Shown in pieces: positions 1 through 7,011 of a DNA stretch of 64,000 nt. Made by a program: the position numbers and the translations under genes. Source of the DNA: Flavobacteriales bacterium (lineage in GTDB: Bacteria; Bacteroidota; Bacteroidia; NS11-12g; UBA9320). Numbering within the stretch: the stretch's first letter is position 1; each line of letters begins with the position of its first letter. The stretch covers positions 62,001 through 126,000 of the forward strand of contig JACJZU010000002.1 of assembly GCA_020635435.1 (NCBI GenBank). The letters are read 5' to 3'. The notes beneath the pieces were generated by a model. The model saw nothing but the letters and a program-made list of their open reading frames with translations. It was not told the DNA's origin and searched no databases.

Positions 1-1
1 C

Positions 2-88
2 TCAGGAGAATATTTGCGCCAAGTGGAACAGGCCGGTACACAATTGGAATCAAACACTAGCACAACTTTCAATTATTTTTGGAGATAG
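2..88 (+). other. possible C-terminal end of an unidentified gene, cut by the window edge
   Basis: A frame is open from the left edge to a TAG at 86-88 and reads like an ordinary protein tail (SGEYLRQVEQAG near its start, FNYFWR at the end). It overlaps the last bases of the broken transposase on the other strand. With only 28 codons visible no family can be named, and it may be chance. Confidence 0.25.
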
Positions 89-1397
89 ACTTAAACTGAA
101 TATCTGAATTGACACAGTTAATGGAACACATCCTTCGTTTGTACAGGAGCTCTTTTTGTTCCAGATTGACTCGGTTTTGCTCGATATACGGGGCAAATTC
201 AGTTCGCTCTATCACACGTCCTCTTTGGGTGTTTCTGGTGCATAAATGGACTACCGGACATGCTTTGCATGCAGATGTTTTGAAGTGCTGAACTCGAATG
301 GGAGCAGTGTATTTTCTTCCGGGACCGTTTCGGTCTTTTTTGTACCACCTCCCGTTGGTTTTTAAGGTGTGCCCTTGCGGACAGGTATAGCTGTGTAATT
401 CGGCATTGAAGCTAAATTCGGAAACGTTGTAGGCATGGTCGGGGCCATGGAAGCAGATGAGATATCAGGAATGGCTACCAGGGGTTTCAATGCCGAGTTC
501 CTGGGCTGTTTTGAGCTCGGAACCGGTGTGATATCCCTTGTCGTAGAGGGCAGTAAAATCGGTATGACCGAGTACATCAGCAGCGCGTTGTAACATGTCG
601 CCCATGGCTTTGCTGTCGTTTTCATTGGTGACTTCGTAGTCAATCAGTAAATTATGCTTGGCATCTACTGTTGTTTGAACGTTGTAGGCTACTTCAGTAA
701 TGTTGTTTCGGGTGATGAGCATACGGCTGTCGGGATCGGAGGTGGAGATTTGTACCTCGCCACTGCGCTCCAGTTCCTGACTCAGTGCCTGATAGGCCAT
801 TTTCCTTGCTTCGTGTGTGCTGAGATGCTCCCGAATCAAACGGGCCTGATCCCCTATCAGCCATGGAGAGTTCTTGAGTGTATTGCTCAATTTTGGCATC
901 GATGTAATCGAGGTGCCGCTGAATTTTCTTCTGGTTGTAGTTGTTCTTTTTGGAGTTCTGTGCTCGGAGTTTGGTGCTGTCGCCGGCAATGAGTTTTCCG
1001 CCGATGAGTTCAAAATGACGGGCGATTTGAACGGTAGCCGGAATACTTTTTTAATGGCCGCAGGATTGTCTTTGCGGAAGTTGGCAATAGTGTTGTGATC
1101 GGGTGCGAGCGAGGCATTAGCCACATCACCTCGATGTTTCGTTTGCATTCTTTCCAGGTCTCTGGAGGAACGGACTTTATTGAGATACCCGTAAATGAAT
1201 AATTTGAGCAGATCGGCGGGACGGTAGGCCGGACGCCCGTTTTCATCGAAATCGCATTTAAAACCAAAGTCCTTTAAATTCAGCGAGTTAACAAAAATGT
1301 CAATCAACCGCACCTCGTTATCATGATCAATGGCTTCTTCCAGAGATACCGGAAACAGGCTGATCTGCGATCGGTTTAGCCCTTGAATGAATTTCAT
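69..1397 (-). pseudogene. IS1182-like transposase, frameshifted and truncated
   Basis: The start (MKFIQGLNRSQISLFP) and the following DUF772-type N-terminal domain are those of IS1182-family DDE transposases. The frame is broken several times. After FRKDNPAAIKKVFR (about 1035-1045) the conserved reading, including the catalytic GDSTKLRAQN, continues in another frame. It returns to the first frame near 850 (ISTSDPDSR, NNITEVAYNVQTTVDAKHN, DKGYHTGSE). Two more shifts lie near 440-485, after which CPQGHTLKTNGRW and the cysteine-bearing ACPVVHLCTRNTQRGR segment follow in a third frame. The product stops at 69 before the usual third catalytic block (the glutamate in the VEHPFG region), so the 3' end is missing as well. 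It cannot make an active enzyme. I could not define terminal inverted repeats for this copy. Confidence 0.85.
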
Positions 1398-1493
1398 GAT
1401 ATGAAGATAAATCTTCGACTAAGAGGAAGGAAAGATCAGAAGGTCTTGTAATACACAATTTGTGAACGGGTGGGGTTTTTAGACAGTTTGACG

Positions 1494-1623
1494 TTTGGCA
1501 GCTAAGAAACGTGGGGCATTTCGGAGCGATTACCTGTCCACCGAAACGAAAGTTGCTACGAAGAACGAAACTTGCGGAAACCACTGTTTGCCCCATGTTT
1601 TCTTAGGTGCTGTTATGGGCTGG
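1494..1623 (-). repeat. attC-like hairpin site A, behind the ankyrin gene
   Basis: The left arm at 1499-1518 (CAGCTAAGAAACGTGGGGCA) is nearly the reverse complement of the right arm at 1589-1609, with one or two bases unpaired, so the region can fold into a long hairpin. The right end is GTTATGGGCTGG at 1612-1623, matching the GTTA-N4-CTGG end of the other sites, and it touches the ankyrin stop codon directly. The left end is a weaker version (TTTG at 1494, TAAG at 1503) of the CTTG-N5-AAC end seen elsewhere. The 96 bases between it and the transposase start at 1397 show nothing else recognisable. Confidence 0.6.
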
Positions 1624-2928
1624 TTATTTAAACTTATGTGATTTTAAATAATCTGAAATTTCCTTAAAACCAAGTTCTTTTGCATATGAAGAAGGTCGAT
1701 AGACCCCGTCTTTAAAACAAGTAGTTTTGGTTATAACCACGTTTCCAACCTCTTGACTATATTGCTTTTGTTTTTGGTCAATAGTCATAATATAGTTAGG
1801 ATCTCCTGCAATGATGCCGCACTTTTCAACTAATAGCTTAACCATTTCCAAATTGTTATTTTCAATCGCATAAAAAATAGGCTTCTTGTTTTTTAAAACA
1901 GTATAACATTTCGTAAGAGGGGAGTAATAACGACCATGTACGTCAATGTCGCATTTTGCACCTTTGTCAAGTAATTTTATCACAACATCCATTTGATTTT
2001 TCATAATGGCATAACTTAAAAGTGTAAAATCTTTTAAGTTGGTACCGTTTTTAGCATCCCATTCTGTAAAAGTTTCGTTAATATCTACACCCTTTTCAAG
2101 TAACAAATCCATTGCTTCCATATTACCGTTTCTTGCTGCATAACTCATAGGGCTAACGCCTGTCTTTTCTTTTTTAGAAATATCTGCTCCTGCATCAATG
2201 AGCATCCTCATCAAATCAACTTTGTTAAAGTAAGCTGCCATAATTAAAGGAGTAGTCCCAACTACATTTGAGGCATTTACGTCTGCACCTGCTTTGATTA
2301 GCAATTCCATGATTTTATCAGGGTCATCCCAGTCTGATTCTTTAGGATTCATGAATTTATCAGGCATAACGGTAATTCCCGCAGCCTTGTAGGCGTTGGT
2401 TGTGTAAATAACTGTTTCAGCTCTGCTTTTAGCGGTACTGGCAGTCATCATAATGGTCAAAGGAGTTTCACCATTTTTGTCTTTTTCGTTTACATCAACT
2501 CCTTTATCAACTAGTAGCTGAACACATTCAGCACAGTTGCTACGCCAAGTTGTGTAGTGCAATACGCTCATACCATTTTTCATTTTAAACTTTGGATCGG
2601 CACCGGCAGCAAGTAATAATTTCATACTTTCTGGTGCGCTCATCATGGCGGCTGTCATCAGCGGAGTCATATCCACTTTTCCCGCCTCATTTACATTGGC
2701 TTTGGCCTCTATTAATAACTGTGTCATGTCAGCCCAAATTACTGCTGAGTTGAGGGCTGGCGCACCGTTTTTGTCAAAGGCATTTACATTAGCTCCAGCT
2801 GCAATGGCAGCTTTCAGTTTTGCCACATCGTGGGTTTTAAAGGCGTCCCACATATCGTCAGTGGGGCTAGCAAAAATATTTGTCAGTGTTGCAAATACAA
2901 GTGCTAGAAAAGTTGTTGTTTTTTTCAT
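1624..2928 (-). CDS. exported ankyrin-repeat protein
   Basis: This 434-residue protein starts with a clear Sec signal peptide (MKKTTTFLALVFATLTNIFA) and is then almost wholly ankyrin repeats of about 33 residues. Recurring features are G-x-TPL-x-x-A helices and A-GADVN or KGVDVN turns. Repeats are recognisable from about residue 28 to 310, followed by a more divergent one around residues 330-350 and an unassigned tail. Ankyrin repeats bind other proteins; no catalytic domain is visible, so the partner is unknown. Export suggests action in the periplasm or at the surface. The gene lies alone between two attC-like elements, with its stop codon abutting site A. Codon use and base composition are AT-rich like the neighbouring cassette genes and unlike the ribosomal region, which fits recent acquisition. 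I cannot tell whether it acts in defence, as an inhibitor, or otherwise. Confidence 0.85.
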   Translation of the reverse strand: MKKTTTFLALVFATLTNIFASPTDDMWDAFKTHDVAKLKAAIAAGANVNAFDKNGAPALNSAVIWADMTQLLIEAKANVNEAGKVDMTPLMTAAMMSAPESMKLLLAAGADPKFKMKNGMSVLHYTTWRSNCAECVQLLVDKGVDVNEKDKNGETPLTIMMTASTAKSRAETVIYTTNAYKAAGITVMPDKFMNPKESDWDDPDKIMELLIKAGADVNASNVVGTTPLIMAAYFNKVDLMRMLIDAGADISKKEKTGVSPMSYAARNGNMEAMDLLLEKGVDINETFTEWDAKNGTNLKDFTLLSYAIMKNQMDVVIKLLDKGAKCDIDVHGRYYSPLTKCYTVLKNKKPIFYAIENNNLEMVKLLVEKCGIIAGDPNYIMTIDQKQKQYSQEVGNVVITKTTCFKDGVYRPSSYAKELGFKEISDYLKSHKFK

Positions 2929-3069
2929 TTTATTTTCTGTTTTGATGTTAATTATTTACAAAGTATAAAAGTATTTTTATGTGGATATTAATTCAACACG
3001 TAGAATACCGTATTTTTTATCAGTAGGGGGTTCTCTTGTCCGGATCATAACGTTGTTTCGTTTGTTAAA

Positions 3070-3132
3070 CTTGCCCACAACGGTCTTGGCTATGGTGCGT
3101 GTCCCGAAGGGCATGCACTATAGCCGTTGTGC
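3070..3132 (-). repeat. attC-like hairpin site B, interrupted at one end by an insertion sequence
   Basis: The left end has CTTG (3070-3073), five bases, then AAC (3079-3081). The left arm from CACAACGG to GTGCGTG (3076-3101) pairs with the right arm GCATGCACTATAGCCGTTGTG (3111-3131 before its last base). An extra TCTT/G in the left arm stays unpaired. Site C carries the same extra bases (TCTC) at the same place. The expected CTGG end is absent because the terminal repeat of an insertion sequence begins at 3133. Confidence 0.6.
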
Positions 3133-3149
3133 CCGTTGCACAACTGCCT
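3133..3149 (+). repeat. left terminal inverted repeat of the insertion sequence
   Basis: CCGTTGCACAACTGCCT matches the complement of 4901-4917 at 16 of 17 positions and marks the left end of the element. Confidence 0.8.
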
Positions 3150-3251
3150 GTACAACTTTAATTCAAAGCCTGTTAAAAACCTTGCTATATTGTGTAAAAG
3201 TTTGACTGTCAATGTGTTGAATGGAGAACATGGATGTGCGATCTTTATTCC

Positions 3252-4906
3252 ATGCAAGGGCGCAAGCACATTCAACCCAAAATGTTGTATCAGGTATGCC
3301 TCAATGACATGGTGGCCGAAGATGATTTCTGGCGCAAGTTGGATTCTGCACTTGATCTACACTTTTTGTACAAGGAAACATCGTGTTATTATGGCACGGA
3401 AGGTCAGGAGAGCATCGATCCGGTGGTGTTCTTTAAAATGTGCCTGGTGGGCTATCTGAATAACATCTCTTCGGACCGTAAACTGGTACAATACTGCTCG
3501 AACTGCCTGAACATCCGTTTGTATTTGCGGTACGATCTGGATGAGGAACTTCCCTGGCATAGTACCATCAGTCGCACACGGCAGCTGTATGGTGAAGAAG
3601 TGTTTTTAATGCTGTTTCAGCGGGTGCTGAGCATGTGCGTTGGGGCCGGCATGATCCGGGGTAAGCGACAGGCGGTGGATAGTGCCTTTGTAAAGGCCAA
3701 TGCCAGTATGGACAGTCTTTTGGAAAAGGAAGTTTTAGAGGATGCAGCCTTTTACGCTGAAGAACTCAATGATAACAGTGAGTACAAGGTGAGTAAAACG
3801 CGCAAAAAATTGGTGGACCGACACCACGCCTGGAAGGAAGAAGAATACAAGCACCAACCCGGTGGCAGTAACAAAACAGCTCAGAGTAATAAGATCGATC
3901 CAACAACAGACGAAAACGGAAACCTGATCCGCCCAAAATTTCTGAGCAATCACACGACCCCGACAGCCGCATCAGCACCAAGCCCGGCAAGGCGCGTCAG
4001 TTGAATTATTTCGCACAACTGGCCGTGGATGATGCTCATCACGTGATCACCGGGGCCTGTGCCGATTTCGCCGATCAACGCGATAGTCAATGCTTGCCAA
4101 AAATCATGGATCAGGTGCTGGACAACCTGGCACAACACGATATCCAAATCGAACAGATCACTGCCGATACAGGCTATTCCAGTGGTGAATCACTCAAATA
4201 CTGTGAAGAAAAGGGTTTGGATGCCTGGATACCCAATTTCGGTCAATACAAAGCAAGCAGAGCGGGATTTGAATACAATAAGGAACTGGATCAGTATGAA
4301 TGTCAGCGAGGCAATAAAGCCATCCTCATCTTCAAGGGTGAACGGACGGACTCAAAAGGCTACACCAAGCGCACCTACCGCAGCAGTGAAACGGACTGCG
4401 GAAAATGCCCTTTCAGAGAAGAATGCTGCGGTAAGAAAACCAAATTCAAAAAGATCGACGACAGCATCCACAAAGAATACTACGACCGCATGCATGCCAA
4501 ACTGCACCAAAACCCTCAGTATGCCAAACGCATCAGCCGTATACGCAGCAAAACGGTAGAACCGGTCTTGGGCACCCTGCTCAACTTCATGAACATGCGC
4601 CGGGTAAACACACGGGGCATCAAACAGGCCAACAAACATATCATCATGGCAGCTATGGCGTATAATTTGCAGAAATACCTGAAGTTCATCACCAGAAAAA
4701 CCATCGTAAAAGCGGCAGTCATGCACGTGGTGAAGGGGGCCGGACTTTCTTTAGTTTTAAACGCCTTGGAGGACTTATTTAGATCAATTATAAGACCCCT
4801 GAATTATAGAAGCACTATTCCTCATTTTTTCAGAACAATGGCTTATAAGGGCTGTATGAAGCTCGTTATTGCAAGGATTTTTGGAGAAAGTCGGTTTAAA
4901 AGGTAG
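3252..4906 (+). pseudogene. IS1182-family transposase with one frameshift
   Basis: The first part (start MQGRKHIQPKML, then the DUF772-type domain and VDSAFVKANAS, which holds the first catalytic aspartate) runs to a stop near 4004. The second part (RQLNYFAQLAVDDAHHVITGA, TADTGYSSGE with the second aspartate, a CGKCPFREECC cysteine cluster, and RSKTVEPVLGTLLNFM with the glutamate) lies in the -1 frame. The two frames overlap between 3893 and 4004, and homology crosses near 3940-3960 (KFLSN in the first frame, DPDSRISTKPGKARQ in the second). A single lost base explains this. I see no convincing slippery heptamer, so I favour inactivation over programmed frameshifting. Start 3252 is preferred to 3234 because family members begin with MQG(K/R). 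Confidence 0.8.
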
Positions 4907-4917
4907 TTGTGCAACGG
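4901..4917 (-). repeat. right terminal inverted repeat of the insertion sequence
   Basis: This is the inverted partner of 3133-3149, with a single mismatch. It overlaps the last codons of the transposase. Confidence 0.8.
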
Positions 4918-4925
4918 TTACTGAT

Positions 4926-4937
4926 GTTAGTGGCTGG
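4926..4937 (-). repeat. gene-proximal end of an attC-like site (site B')
   Basis: GTTAGTGGCTGG has the GTTA-N4-CTGG end motif found at sites A, C and D. It lies five bases from the reverse transcriptase stop codon. The rest of the hairpin is not adjacent; the insertion sequence ends eight bases away. It is either the displaced end of site B or the remnant of a second site. Confidence 0.5.
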
Positions 4938-4942
4938 GCTTC

Positions 4943-6490
4943 TCATTTTCTTTCAATTTTTTTCATTAATTCGTGAAATTTCCGCCAATGTCTTTTTAGT
5001 TGTCCACCAATTTTGTTGTCAATAATTGTTTTCTCAGCGAGTTTGGCATATGTAATGAAATTGCCCCAATCATATTTATGAGATAAAATGAATACGTCAG
5101 ATTTGCTTGGGTGTCTTTGATAAATTCTTCTCCTTTCAGCACCTACAAAAGTGAACTTCTTGTATAGTCTTGTCTTGAAAACTTGACCTTTTGTTGCTGT
5201 CTTATTGTGAAATGTATAAAAACTACTTCTTGCGAAAGTCCGTTTCATTTTGCGATAGTAGTTTGAGATACTAGAATTTTTTATGAGCGTATGGTACCCG
5301 TCAAATTGGAAACCTAAATATTCAAAAAGGGTGTTGTCTTGAAGTCTGCTAGTGTTTAAGTTTTTTTCAAAGCAATAATGTCTTTCCGTCTTGTTGTCAT
5401 ACTTGAAATGGTAGACTTGGGTTTTGCTTTTTTGTATTTCAAGCTTATAGTTTATGATAGAAGATAAAAAATGGTCTATGATTTCTTGTTCAAACTCTAT
5501 CGGGCAAATAGCTACCATGTCATCTGAATATCTTTGATAAACCCCACCGATATTTTTAAGCATATCATGTGCTTGTTTGTCAAAGTCAAGCATATAGACA
5601 TTTGCTAATGTCGCACTTATCGGAGAACCTTGAGGAATTCCTTTTGCCCTTAATAAGTAGTTCTTATTATCTTTTACACGCTTATTTGATTTGATTAGAC
5701 CTAAGTTTCTTATTTCTTCTATATTGTCTTTCGAACAATAAGCCACAGCTCTTTTGTTTCGCAAATAGTTTTTCTTCTTTATTTTTATTTCCTTAAACGA
5801 TTTCGGCTTTCTTTCTACAATTATTTGATTTTTGAAATTTTCAAAAAGGTCGTCTTCTTCAATGTACGAAAACTTAGTTATGTTACGAAAAACGTTGTAA
5901 TGGTCTTCCGGTAAGTCTGCGCCTGATTTTATAATTCTTTTCCAATATTTTTTCAGTAACTTATGGTCAAGGTTGTCGAAAAAACTTTTTATGTCGAATG
6001 TAATTGCAACTAGGTCTTTCTCCTTATTGGATTTTATGAACTGAAAAATATCGTGTGCAAAGTCAACGTTACATTTGTTCCTGCTCTTTTCCTTTTCTGA
6101 GTCTAGTTTTATTTTACGATAAGCTGCAATACTACTACTTATACCCAAATCCCTTATTTCATTTTCGTAGGCAGTGGATAGTATCTCTGAATAAAAGCTA
6201 AACACATTTGAGTCGAGGTGATTTGAGAAATATATCTCACGTTCTTTTGTTGAAGGTTTTCTCAGTTTTGAACGAGTTCCGTCATGGCATATCTCTTTGC
6301 GAAATTTACGAATTTTCAACTGTCTATGAATAAATGGATAAAATGCGTGTTTCGAAATTGCAGTTTTATCTTTCAAGTAAGGCTCTATCCACGCTCTGTC
6401 CTTTGGCTCTAATTGTAATCCAACATGTGGATAGCGTTTTAGTCTGAACCAATCTTTTTGTTTTTTGCCTTTGTTGATAGTTGTTGCCAT
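4943..6490 (-). CDS. DRT2-like antiviral reverse transcriptase
   Basis: This 515-residue protein has the core reverse transcriptase motifs: FDIKSFFDNLDH (about residues 165-176, first metal-binding aspartate), GIPQGSPISATLANVY (284-299) and the catalytic YSDD box (321-324). The N-terminal part (WFRLKRYPHVG near residue 14, HAFYPFIHR near 48) and the segment KCNVDFAHDIFQFI before the palm resemble the unknown-group reverse transcriptases of the DRT2 (UG2) defence type, rather than group II intron or classical retron enzymes. I see no maturase or endonuclease domain. DRT2 enzymes copy a nearby non-coding RNA into repeated cDNA during phage infection. The upstream structured region at 6495-6809 fits that template. 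The gene is one unit of the attC-like cassette array. The RT assignment is near certain; the DRT2 subtype is inferred from remembered family features. Confidence 0.78.
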   Translation of the reverse strand: MATTINKGKKQKDWFRLKRYPHVGLQLEPKDRAWIEPYLKDKTAISKHAFYPFIHRQLKIRKFRKEICHDGTRSKLRKPSTKEREIYFSNHLDSNVFSFYSEILSTAYENEIRDLGISSSIAAYRKIKLDSEKEKSRNKCNVDFAHDIFQFIKSNKEKDLVAITFDIKSFFDNLDHKLLKKYWKRIIKSGADLPEDHYNVFRNITKFSYIEEDDLFENFKNQIIVERKPKSFKEIKIKKKNYLRNKRAVAYCSKDNIEEIRNLGLIKSNKRVKDNKNYLLRAKGIPQGSPISATLANVYMLDFDKQAHDMLKNIGGVYQRYSDDMVAICPIEFEQEIIDHFLSSIINYKLEIQKSKTQVYHFKYDNKTERHYCFEKNLNTSRLQDNTLFEYLGFQFDGYHTLIKNSSISNYYRKMKRTFARSSFYTFHNKTATKGQVFKTRLYKKFTFVGAERRRIYQRHPSKSDVFILSHKYDWGNFITYAKLAEKTIIDNKIGGQLKRHWRKFHELMKKIERK

Positions 6491-6494
6491 AAGA

Positions 6495-6809
6495 GAAATG
6501 AGGGGTAAGTGGTTAGACGGGGCAAGCCTTTACATCAATTTTCATTAACGGAATAGTACATGCATTACACAACACTCTATTGAATGTCGCCCCGATTTCC
6601 CTTTCGGGAAGAATTCTATTCGTAACTTTGTCCATAATAATAAATACTATGAAGTCAATCAGAACAGTACAGATAATTCTCAACATGCTTGAACTTTCTT
6701 GCGATTGTCCTTGCATAATTGGAATTCCTGCTCCGTAAGCAACGTATGTCTTGCTTAGCTGTGGAAGATAAAACGTACTATTCAGCGAACCACTTACCTT
6801 TCTCATTTC
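6495..6809 (-). ncRNA. probable structured template RNA of the DRT2-like system
   Basis: Read on the minus strand, the region opens with GAAATGAG-AAA-GGTAAGTGGTT and closes with AACCACTTACC-C-CTCATTTC. These ends pair over 11 + 8 bp (6504-6514 with 6788-6798, 6495-6502 with 6802-6809) around a small internal loop. Inside, GAATAGTAC and GTACTATTC (6551-6559 with 6775-6783) pair over 9 bp in the correct nested order. Further in, 6597-6610 forms a perfect 5-bp hairpin, TTCCC-GAAA-GGGAA, with a GNRA-type loop. The structure ends four bases before the reverse transcriptase start codon. DRT2 systems are known to have a template RNA of roughly 280 nt upstream of the enzyme, and this fits in size and place. 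A 97-codon frame (6513-6806) is open through it. A retron-like msr-msd with a1/a2 ends is the main alternative. Confidence 0.65.
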
Positions 6810-6858
6810 ATATCTTTAGTTTTTTAGTGTCATTTTTCTTGGTTGTCGGCCTCCTAGC

Positions 6859-6999
6859 CTTGCCACTAACGGTCTCGGCTATGCGTAGTGCGGGATTTCA
6901 TGGCACTTCACTGTCCGCCTTACGAAATGTTTGTTTAATGTAATTACTTTCATATCAGCACTTTCGCCCGCATTACGTATAGCCAATGTTAGCAACTGG
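6859..6999 (-). repeat. attC-like hairpin site C, behind the OLD-type nuclease gene
   Basis: The left end is CTTG-N5-AAC (6859-6870) and the right end is GTTAGCAACTGG (6988-6999), 12 bases from the next stop codon. The left arm (CTAACGG, unpaired TCTC, then GGCTATGCGTAGTGCGGG to 6894) pairs with the right arm (CCCGCATTACGTATAGCCAATGTTAG from about 6968). The central 70 bases form a loop with no obvious gene. The unpaired bases in one arm are typical of attC folding. Confidence 0.65.
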
Positions 7000-7011
7000 A
7001 TTTTTTATTTT

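Larger units (their letters stand above)
3133..4917 (+). mobile_element. insertion sequence of the IS1182 type, 1,785 bp
   Basis: The element is bounded by 17-bp terminal inverted repeats with one mismatch: CCGTTGCACAACTGCCT at 3133-3149, and the complement of CCGTTGCACAACTACCT at 4901-4917. It contains one transposase gene read on the plus strand, broken by a frameshift. I see no direct target duplication of more than a base or two (flanks TTGTGC and TTACTG). It sits in the middle of the attC-like element between the ankyrin and reverse transcriptase genes. Confidence 0.85.

Noticed and set aside
109..1098. Several short plus-strand and out-of-phase frames over the first transposase
   Set aside because: They are shadows of the frameshifted transposase; conserved blocks appear only on the minus strand.
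3893..4004. Programmed -1 frameshift in the IS transposase
   Set aside because: The frames overlap for about 110 bases, but I found no X-XXY-YYZ slippery site in phase, and the family is not known to need one; a lost base is simpler.
6513..6806. 97-residue ordinary protein gene upstream of the reverse transcriptase
   Set aside because: The region has nested paired ends and sits where DRT2 template RNAs lie; the open frame is reported as part of that RNA rather than as an independent gene.
4943..6809. Classical retron (RT plus msr-msd)
   Set aside because: The paired ends resemble a1/a2, but the 515-residue enzyme is longer than most retron RTs and I see none of the retron signature motifs; the N-terminal part fits DRT2 better. 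Kept as an alternative.
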